A stretch of DNA of 5,149 nucleotides from Thermoplasmata archaeon. Its GTDB lineage: Archaea > Thermoplasmatota > Thermoplasmata > Thermoplasmatales > Thermoplasmataceae. The stretch covers positions 1 through 5,149 of the forward strand of contig JAKBGP010000165.1 in the NCBI GenBank assembly GCA_021833045.1, in the 5' to 3' direction. The notes below the pieces were generated by a model, which saw only the letters and a list, made by a program, of their open reading frames with translations, did no database searches and was not told where the DNA came from. A program made the translations under genes and the position numbers. Shown piece after piece: positions 1-5,149 of this stretch (its first letter is position 1; each line of letters starts with the position of its first letter).

Positions 1-1
1 A

Positions 2-1720
2 ACGATTTACAAGAGTTCGCAAGATTTCTTAAGGGAGAAAGAAGAAAATCTAACCAATGCCTGGGGGATGAACGCCGTTCCAGACGAATCGATTACAAGA
101 GTACCCGTAAGTTTTGGTGTTATCAATATCTGGATATATGGTATGATTTCCTGGGGTGATCTTTTCAATTCAAGACAAAAGCTTGCCCTTATAACATTTT
201 CCGAGAAGGTCAGATTAGCTTATGATGAGATGATAAGCGAAGGATATGAAGAAGAATACGCAAAGGCAGTTTGCACTTATTTATCGTTTGTGGTAAGTAG
301 AATGAGTGATTTCGAAACTGACCTTTGCCATTGGCACCCTCAGTGGGAATTTATACCAAACACATTTTCTCGGCAGGCAATACCAATGTCTTGGGATTAC
401 GCAGAACTTAATCCATTTTCAACTGTTTTGACAGGTACATATGAAAGCATGTTTAGACAGATCAGCAGACCTCTTGAACATTTAATCCAGATCGAAGGTG
501 TTCCAGGGAAGGCAACTCAATCTTCTGCAACATCGATTGCGTATCCAGATAACTACTTCGATGCAGTATTCACAGACCCGCCCTATTACGATAATGTTCC
601 ATATTCTTATCTTTCTGATTTCTTCTATGTATGGCTTAAAAGAATGGTTGGACATCTTTATCCTGACCTTTTTGCAACACCATTGACACCGAAAAGTCAG
701 GAGATAGTAGCTTATTCAAATAATGAAGGAGGATTTGAAAGTGGAAAAAAATATTTTGAGGATATGCTTGGAAAATCGTTTAAGGAAATTAATAGAGTTT
801 TAAAGATGAGTGGTATAGCCGTAATAGTTTATGCACATAAATCAACTTCAGCTTGGGAAACATTAATCAACTCTCTTCTTAATTCTGGATTAGTAGTTAC
901 TGCTGCTTGGCCCATCAACACAGAGATGAAGTCAAGGTTGAGAGCTAACGATTCGGCTGCCCTGGCCTCTTCGATATACATTGTGACTAGGAAAATTGAA
1001 AAGGAGAAAACAGGATTTTATAATGAGATAAAGCTGAAAATGAAAGAGCACCTGCAGACAAAACTTGACACCTTGTGGAAAGAAGGCATATCTGGGGCTG
1101 ACTTTCTCATCTCTGGCATAGCTTCTTCAATAGAAGTGTTTGGTCGATTTGAAAGAGTGATAAACGATTCAGGTGAAACAATTACTACAGAAAGATTGAT
1201 GGAGGATGTTCGAAGGATCGTAATCGATTACGCGGTGAAGCAGGTATTGCATAATGGTTTCTCATCGGAAATAGATCCACTAACGAGATTTTATGTCCTT
1301 TGGAGGTGGGCCTACGGCAGCGCAAATGTTCCTTTTGATGAGGCTAGAAAGTTATCTCAAAGTGTTGGAATTGACCTTTCATCCCAATGGAATGGTGGCT
1401 TAATAAAAAAGGACAAGTCATTTGTGCAAGTGGCTGGGCCGGAAGAGAGGAATGACCTTAACAATTCCGATATAAAATCCGTCATAGATCTTTTACACAA
1501 GGTCTTGATACTTTGGAAAAAGGGACAAAACAATAAGATAATTGAAACGATCAAAGGATCTGGATCAATTTATAACGAAGCTTTTTTTAGGGTAGCTCAG
1601 GCAATATCCGAATCCCTCCCTAATGATAGCAGCGAGAAAAAACTATTAGAAGGATTCCTTATAAGTAGAGAAAGGATAAATGCAGAAATGAAAAATAATA
1701 ATCAAACGAGGTTGTTCTGA
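2..1720 (+). CDS. DUF1156-family DNA methyltransferase, 5' end cut by window edge
   Basis: Probable AdoMet-dependent DNA (adenine-N6 or cytosine-N4) methyltransferase. The frame is open from base 2 with no stop, so the ATG at 68 is probably internal; 572 residues are visible and the family is usually several hundred residues longer. Seen here: the family-like block WGDLFNSRQ followed by a helical stretch (about 150-230), the catalytic motif IV DPPYYDN (575-595), a following YSYLSDFFYVWLKR segment, and a motif resembling SAALASSIYIVTR (953-991). The last 200 or so residues are a helix-rich domain with RFYVLWRWAYG that is typical of DUF1156 proteins. The AdoMet-binding motif I is expected N-terminal and would lie left of the window. 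The stop overlaps the start of the ATPase gene by one base (TGATG), so the two are co-transcribed and probably translationally coupled. Inferred role: modification component of an anti-phage system. Family assignment is from memory of conserved blocks; target base and site are unknown. Confidence 0.88.
   Translation, partial: TIYKSSQDFLREKEENLTNAWGMNAVPDESITRVPVSFGVINIWIYGMISWGDLFNSRQKLALITFSEKVRLAYDEMISEGYEEEYAKAVCTYLSFVVSRMSDFETDLCHWHPQWEFIPNTFSRQAIPMSWDYAELNPFSTVLTGTYESMFRQISRPLEHLIQIEGVPGKATQSSATSIAYPDNYFDAVFTDPPYYDNVPYSYLSDFFYVWLKRMVGHLYPDLFATPLTPKSQEIVAYSNNEGGFESGKKYFEDMLGKSFKEINRVLKMSGIAVIVYAHKSTSAWETLINSLLNSGLVVTAAWPINTEMKSRLRANDSAALASSIYIVTRKIEKEKTGFYNEIKLKMKEHLQTKLDTLWKEGISGADFLISGIASSIEVFGRFERVINDSGETITTERLMEDVRRIVIDYAVKQVLHNGFSSEIDPLTRFYVLWRWAYGSANVPFDEARKLSQSVGIDLSSQWNGGLIKKDKSFVQVAGPEERNDLNNSDIKSVIDLLHKVLILWKKGQNNKIIETIKGSGSIYNEAFFRVAQAISESLPNDSSEKKLLEGFLISRERINAEMKNNNQTRLF
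1708..1712 (+). promoter_or_regulatory. Ribosome-binding site of the DUF499 ATPase gene
   Basis: GAGGT, complementary to the 3' end of archaeal or bacterial 16S rRNA, sits seven bases before the ATG at 1720 and inside the last codons of the methyltransferase gene. It supports the ATG at 1720 as the true start and suggests that ribosomes can both re-initiate at TGATG and load independently. Confidence 0.6.
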
Positions 1721-4257
1721 TGAAGCCATTTCATACCATAGCAATACCGCATAAGGACATTCTTGAAGGCCGTCTGACTATGGATATTTTTGCAGCCGAT
1801 CTTTGGGAAACATTCACGTTGAGAGCGCCAGAGGATTACAGAGACCCAGATATCTTCTTTGAAAAGACTTATTTAACTGAAGGACTGAAAAATATAATGG
1901 ATATTGTTGAGAGAAGACTAAAGGGTTTAGGGGGCGATCCGGTTATACAGATTCAAACTCCCTTTGGAGGTGGAAAGACCCATTCTCTTATCGCAATGTA
2001 TCATAAAGCAAAAACTTGGCACGCTAAGACCGTTGTTATAGTAGGTACTACACTTAATCCTACAACTAGTACAATATGGGGGGAGATCGCAAAACAGCTA
2101 GGTGGCGATACGTCTATCATGAATAGCAAAGTATCTCCAGGTAGGGATGATCTGCAAAACCTTCTTAGGAAAAACCAACCTGTTCTAATATTGATGGATG
2201 AATTGATGGAATTTATGACCAAAGCTGCTGGTGTTGTGGTAGGTGATTCTAATCTTGCTGCACAAACAATCGCATTCATGCAGGAAATTTCTGAGGCAGC
2301 TGCGATAACTGACAAGGTTTGCTTGGTTGTAACTTTGCCATCAAGCACTGACCCCAGTGACCTCCAATATGAAAGGTATTTTCAACAACTGCAGAAAATA
2401 TATGGCCGCCTGGAAAAGATATACACGCCTGTCCAAGATAATGAGATAACAAAAGTAATTAGAAAGAGACTTTTTTCATCCATAGACGAAGATGCCGCAA
2501 AAAGAATAGTATCTGATTTCATAAAATACAGTCAAAAAGAAGATATTCTTCCTACTGGAAAAGAAGTATCCGAATATCGTAATGAATTCCTTGCTTCGTA
2601 TCCATTCCTTCCTGAGGTGATTAACGTACTCTATGAAAGATGGGGTACCTTCCCTAATTTTCAAAGAACGAGAGGTGTGTTGAGATTGCTTTCCCTCGTG
2701 ATCTACGATCTGAAGGAGTCAAATAATCATTACATATCTTTAGCCGACTTTAACTTAGGCAATGAAGAGATAAAACGGGAGCTGATTAAGCACATAGGTA
2801 TGGAATTCAGCGGTGTAATAGCCGCAGACATAACCTCTTCTGATTCAGGTGCCAAGAAAGTTGATAACATGCTTGGGCGATCTAATGCGGGGTTAAGGTT
2901 GGGCACCAGGACTGCGACAACTATTTTTCTGTATTCATTTTCCGGAGGCCATGAGAAAGGGGTGTACGTCAGTGACCTGAAAAGATCAGCTACCACATTA
3001 GATAATCCAGCTAGCACAATTGCGGAATCAGCTGAAAAACTAAAAGGTAAACTTTTCTACCTTCAGGTTTACCAAGATAAGTACTTCTTTTCAAACGAAC
3101 CAAATCTTAACCGGATATTGTTAACTAAAATGGATAATGTTACTCTGGAAGAAGTTTCGGAAAAGGAATTCCAATTATTGAATAAAAATATTTCTGGCTC
3201 TAAGATAAAAACATTTATCTGGCCAGATCAACCAGGAGATATTCCGGATAATAAGGAACTTAAACTTATTATCTTGAAGGATAATAATTTGGAAAAAATA
3301 AAGAAATTTATAGACTTAAAAGGTGAATCACCGCGAGTCTTTAGAAATACCCTAATATTTTTATGTCCTTTCGAACAGGAAAAAAACAGATTCACAGATA
3401 CACTCAAGCAATCAATAGCTTATGAGCAAATTAAATCTGACAAGACGCTAAACTTAAATCAGGATCAGCGGGAAGAGATATCAAAAAATATCCGGCACGA
3501 GGATGAGAACACTTTAGAGTTTCTACTCAGATATTATAGAACGGTATTTGTTCCATCGAAGGAATCGCCTCGGGAAATTAATCTGGGTGTTCCGACGTTT
3601 GGAGAAAAGTTCAAAATAGATGAGCGAGTTTACTCAGACCTCAAGAATGAGGGTGAAATCCTGGAGAGAATATCCAGTATACGTATTAAGGAAAGATTTA
3701 TTCAAAATAGAGATTTCATAAGAATTGATCTGATTTATGATTCTCTTCTCAAAACTCCTGGAGAGATCCGGATTACCTCTTTTGAGGCATTAGAACATGG
3801 AGTAAGGGAAGGTATTAAAAATGGTGATTTTGGGACCGGATATCTCAGTGAGAGTGGAGAACTAATTTGTAAAGATTATAATGAAGAAATGGTAATTGAT
3901 CCAAGTAGCGTATTGGTGAGTGCAAAAATCTCCACTGAACAGACCAAACCTAAAGAACTTAAGGCATCAACGCTGCCCATTAAAGAACCATTAGATGGTC
4001 CTGGTAAAACTCCGGACAAGGAAAAAGATCAGCCGGGAGCTGAAGGTACAACTTCTTTACGCATTCAGTTGTCATTACCACATGGTAAAGTTTCGCAGCT
4101 TATGGGTGTTATGAACTTTCTGCAAAGCAAGTTTGAATTAATGAAACTGGAGATCGAAGTCAGTAAAGGAGGAATCTCTAAAGCTGAGTTTGAAGAAAAA
4201 ATAATAGAAGCCTTCAGGCAAATTGGTATTAACATTAAAAGTGATTTTAAAGAATAG
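1720..4257 (+). CDS. DUF499-family P-loop ATPase, defence-associated
   Basis: Complete 845-residue protein, recognised as a DUF499-type ATPase, the usual partner of DUF1156 methylases. The N-terminal P-loop domain has Walker A PFGGGKTH (residues 81-88, K86 and T87), Walker B VLILMDE (155-161, D160 and E161), and a sensor-like strand CLVVTLPSSTDP (201-212). A helical region follows, including the PFLPEVINVLYERWG block near 290-310 and RTRGVLRLLSLVIYDL near 318-335. The long middle part has no motif I can name. A proline- and lysine-rich linker (about 735-775) leads to a small C-terminal alpha/beta domain (about 780-845). No signal peptide or membrane segment is seen, so it is cytoplasmic. The start is supported by GAGGT and the one-base overlap with the methylase stop. 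Known of the family: found in helicase-methylase-ATPase type defence loci. Inferred: ATP-driven partner of the methylase and of an unseen helicase or nuclease. A distant relation to BREX BrxC/PglY ATPases is possible but unproven. Confidence 0.87.
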   Translation: MKPFHTIAIPHKDILEGRLTMDIFAADLWETFTLRAPEDYRDPDIFFEKTYLTEGLKNIMDIVERRLKGLGGDPVIQIQTPFGGGKTHSLIAMYHKAKTWHAKTVVIVGTTLNPTTSTIWGEIAKQLGGDTSIMNSKVSPGRDDLQNLLRKNQPVLILMDELMEFMTKAAGVVVGDSNLAAQTIAFMQEISEAAAITDKVCLVVTLPSSTDPSDLQYERYFQQLQKIYGRLEKIYTPVQDNEITKVIRKRLFSSIDEDAAKRIVSDFIKYSQKEDILPTGKEVSEYRNEFLASYPFLPEVINVLYERWGTFPNFQRTRGVLRLLSLVIYDLKESNNHYISLADFNLGNEEIKRELIKHIGMEFSGVIAADITSSDSGAKKVDNMLGRSNAGLRLGTRTATTIFLYSFSGGHEKGVYVSDLKRSATTLDNPASTIAESAEKLKGKLFYLQVYQDKYFFSNEPNLNRILLTKMDNVTLEEVSEKEFQLLNKNISGSKIKTFIWPDQPGDIPDNKELKLIILKDNNLEKIKKFIDLKGESPRVFRNTLIFLCPFEQEKNRFTDTLKQSIAYEQIKSDKTLNLNQDQREEISKNIRHEDENTLEFLLRYYRTVFVPSKESPREINLGVPTFGEKFKIDERVYSDLKNEGEILERISSIRIKERFIQNRDFIRIDLIYDSLLKTPGEIRITSFEALEHGVREGIKNGDFGTGYLSESGELICKDYNEEMVIDPSSVLVSAKISTEQTKPKELKASTLPIKEPLDGPGKTPDKEKDQPGAEGTTSLRIQLSLPHGKVSQLMGVMNFLQSKFELMKLEIEVSKGGISKAEFEEKIIEAFRQIGINIKSDFKE

Positions 4258-4270
4258 GTAACAATTGCTT

Positions 4271-4313
4271 TGAATTGTGGATTTTGAAATTCATGACATT
4301 TTACCGCAATTCA
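4271..4313. terminator. Possible stem-loop in the convergent spacer
   Basis: TGAATTGTGG (4271-4280) and CCGCAATTCA (4304-4313) can pair over ten positions, nine Watson-Crick and one G-U, around a 23-base AT-rich loop. It lies just past the ATPase stop at 4257 and at the end of the oppositely oriented hicA remnant (4314). A bidirectional 3'-end structure would fit this convergent layout. Archaeal termination relies mainly on T-runs, and only T4 runs occur here, so a terminator role is uncertain. A smaller AT-only palindrome, ACAATT/AATTGT (4261-4278), overlaps its left arm. Confidence 0.35.
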
Positions 4314-4530
4314 CTATACCCCGATGAATTCCTCTACAGTAAGATCGCACTGCCTTGTTATTGCTCTTAGCGTGCCTTTTGGAAATTCATCGTGGCTTGG
4401 AATTGCCACCCTCTTTCCATCTGATTCTCTTTTCAGTATCATAGGCTTCCAACCGTCTCCTGAGTCTAAATCTTACTTTAGAAAGTGCTTTCACGGTATC
4501 TTTTCCAGAAACAGATGGTAGTTTAGGCAT
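4314..4530 (-). pseudogene. hicA: HicA-family mRNA interferase toxin, frameshifted
   Basis: HicA is a small RNase with a dsRBD-like fold that cleaves mRNA and is held by HicB. From ATG at 4530 the frame reads MPKLPSVSGKDTVKALSKV, a classic HicA beginning, but then continues out of family sense and stops at 4389-4387 after 47 residues. The other half is in another frame: MILKRESDGKRVAIPSHDEF, then PKGTLRAITRQCDLTVEEF, ending at 4316-4314. Adding one base between 4455 and 4454 (CG to CAG) and one between 4444 and 4443 (CT to CAT) joins the halves as RRQVGSHMILKR and gives a 72-residue protein of normal length. The lost bases fall on the catalytic-histidine motif GSH, so as written no active toxin can be made. 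The start overlaps the hicB stop by eight bases (ATGCCTAA). Sequencing or assembly error is the main alternative. The family call is firm; the exact indels are inferred from family pattern. Confidence 0.82.
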
Positions 4531-4726
4531 TGAGTTCAATGTTTCCAATGATGTCTATGTCATGGGGAATGGTCTCTCCATCCGCATTCATGTCGTCTAT
4601 AAACCCCAGGATAGCTTCCCTTATGTTTGACATGGCCTCTTCTACAGTGCGCCCGTCAGATATGCACCCGGGCAAAGCTGGAACTTTAACCACATATATT
4701 CCATCCTCATCCTTCTCCATGATCAC
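4523..4726 (-). CDS. hicB: HicB-family antitoxin (short, RNase H-like fold)
   Basis: The protein reads MIMEKDEDGIYVVKVPALPG, then CISDGRTVEEAMSNIREAI, which is the signature of the HicB/UPF0150 partial RNase H fold that binds and blocks HicA. It is about 67 residues long and ends at NIELNA, with no extra ribbon-helix-helix or HTH domain, so DNA binding is not evident. The coordinates use GTG at 4726; ATG at 4720 is the other ordinary start. Family members usually begin M(K/R)FTVI, and that stretch is present in frame just upstream (ATA-AGA-TTT-ACA from 4738), but its first codon is ATA. No ATG, GTG or TTG occurs between the in-frame TGA at 4780-4778 and GTG 4726. With GTG 4726 the first beta strand would be shortened. 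Antitoxin-first order with an eight-base overlap into hicA is a known arrangement. Function is doubtful because its toxin is broken. Confidence 0.8.
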   Translation of the reverse strand: MIMEKDEDGIYVVKVPALPGCISDGRTVEEAMSNIREAILGFIDDMNADGETIPHDIDIIGNIELNA

Positions 4727-4760
4727 TGTAAATCTTATTGATTTTATAATAGAATGATAA

Positions 4761-4776
4761 GTATAAACCTTTGCGC
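4761..4776 (-). promoter_or_regulatory. Archaeal BRE/TATA promoter for hicBA
   Basis: Read on the minus strand, GCGCAAAGG (4776-4768) followed by TTTATAC (4767-4761) matches the purine-rich BRE plus TATA pattern of archaeal promoters. The TATA centre near 4764 places the transcript start about 26 bases on, near 4738, which is the ATA codon where the family-typical HicB N-terminus begins. That spacing would suit a leaderless mRNA. A second AT-rich stretch, TTATAAAA (about 4750-4743), could act instead and would place the start near 4720. Confidence 0.55.
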
Positions 4777-4801
4777 TTCACTTGGAACGCGGACTGAAGC
4801 G
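4774..4801. repeat. Inverted repeat beside the hicBA promoter
   Basis: Perfect 7-base arms CGCTTCA (4774-4780) and TGAAGCG (4795-4801), separated by 14 bases, abut and partly overlap the BRE of the hicBA promoter. The arms lie about two helical turns apart centre to centre, compatible with a dimeric regulator's operator. The short HicB here has no visible DNA-binding domain, so the binder, if any, is unknown. A chance repeat of this size is possible. Confidence 0.3.
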
Positions 4802-4991
4802 AAAGTCTCTCAATATATTGAATAAATCGGGTCTGGCCTATTCTGTATATGGGGATATAGATAAGCCCAAAATGCAAGTTGGTTTTAACATCAATCGTCT
4901 GATTAGAATAGAACATGTAATTGTGCTAATTCGCTCTCTTGGGCACTTCATAACAAATATTAAGTGATATACATCAATCAAGAAATTAGGA

Positions 4992-5147
4992 TTACCTAAT
5001 GAATAGAATTTCCTGGTCCACGTTTTCTAATCCCACAGTTGTTGGTTCAATAAGCATATTGACCGCAAGTTACAATATTGCCACAATATCGGTGGCAAGT
5101 GCCCCAATAAAGGCATTTCTCCATCTTAATGACTTAGAAACCACTTT
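4992..5147 (-). other. Possible minus-strand membrane-protein end or gene remnant
   Basis: Read leftward from the right edge, one frame gives SKSLRWRNAFIGALATDIVA and ends IL-stop at 5072-5070. After that stop the same frame continues as LAVNMLIEPTTVGLENVDQE and ILFIR to a second stop at 4994-4992. The positively charged lead followed by a hydrophobic run looks like a transmembrane segment with its inside flank. It could be the true C-terminus of a gene entering from the right, ending at 5070, or a pseudogene with one nonsense codon. I cannot identify the family, and the stretch is too short to decide. Confidence 0.25.
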
Positions 5148-5149
5148 GC
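4999..5149 (+). CDS. Doubtful 50-codon open frame cut by right edge
   Basis: From ATG at 4999 the frame is open to the window end and begins MNRISWSTFSNPTVVGS. It is rich in Ser, Thr, Ile, Val and Ala with few charged residues, which could be an N-terminal hydrophobic segment or simply the shadow of a gene on the other strand. A weak TATA-like GATATAC (4966-4972) lies about 30 bases upstream, giving a nearly leaderless start, and there is no convincing ribosome-binding site. I recognise no family. The opposing minus-strand frame is a serious rival. Confidence 0.25.
   Translation, partial: MNRISWSTFSNPTVVGSISILTASYNIATISVASAPIKAFLHLNDLETTL

Noticed and set aside
68..70. ATG at 68 as the true start of the methyltransferase
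   Set aside because: The frame is open to the window edge and the upstream residues continue in protein-like fashion. The family needs an N-terminal AdoMet-binding region that is absent after this ATG, so it is most likely an internal methionine.
2001..3017. Minus-strand open frames inside the ATPase gene
   Set aside because: They are antisense shadows of the DUF499 coding sequence, with no family resemblance or start signals.
4324..4757. Two plus-strand open frames (4324-4521 and 4530-4757)
   Set aside because: They are antisense to hicA and hicB, whose minus-strand translations match known families clearly; these are shadows.
4734..4760. Imperfect palindrome CTTATT...GATAAG upstream of hicB
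   Set aside because: The arms mismatch at several positions and are AT-rich, so no more than chance pairing is supported.
4707..4916. Minus-strand frame of 69 codons running into the hicB start
   Set aside because: It covers the hicBA promoter and overlaps hicB in another frame. Its composition is not protein-like, and no family signal is seen.
4782..4967. Plus-strand frame from TTG, about 61 codons, beginning MERGLKRKSLNILNKSG
   Set aside because: It starts with TTG, has no ribosome-binding site, overlaps the inverted repeat by the hicBA promoter, and resembles no family I know. An open frame this long is plausible by chance, though a small unknown gene cannot be excluded.
1..5149. CRISPR array, tRNA, rRNA or insertion-sequence ends
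   Set aside because: No regularly spaced direct repeats, no cloverleaf or conserved RNA core, and no transposase frame with terminal inverted repeats were seen on either strand.

Overview
The window looks like an accessory, defence-type segment of an archaeal genome, probably euryarchaeal. The clues are modest. The DNA is AT-rich, with heavy AGA/AGG and ATA codon use. An archaeal-style BRE/TATA element (GCAAAGG-TTTATAC) stands upstream of the hicB reading frame. I cannot name the genus.

Left four-fifths (2-4257, + strand): a tight two-gene unit. The first gene is the C-terminal part of a DUF1156-type DNA methyltransferase. Its frame is open to the left edge, so its start and its AdoMet-binding motif I lie outside the window. 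It ends in TGATG, sharing one base with the start of a complete 845-residue DUF499 P-loop ATPase that has clear Walker A and Walker B motifs and a GAGGT ribosome-binding site. DUF1156 methylase plus DUF499 ATPase is the conserved core of defence loci that usually also carry a large helicase and sometimes DUF3780 or a PLD-type nuclease. No helicase is visible here; if present it should lie to the left, because on the right the unit meets convergent genes.

Middle right (4258-4801): a short convergent spacer with a possible stem-loop, then a hicB-hicA toxin-antitoxin locus on the minus strand. The toxin gene hicA is broken. The data fit two one-base losses about ten bases apart, and these fall on the catalytic GSH motif. 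The antitoxin frame hicB is open, but its family-typical start codon reads ATA instead of ATG, exactly where a leaderless transcript from the TATA box would begin. The locus therefore looks like a decaying toxin-antitoxin remnant.

Right edge (about 4802-5149): no firmly supported gene. A 50-codon + strand frame runs off the edge, and a minus-strand frame opposite it reads more like a membrane-protein end or remnant; I cannot decide between them.

The methylase and ATPase probably act together in modification-based anti-phage defence. The HicBA remnant is an independent neighbour of the kind common in defence islands.
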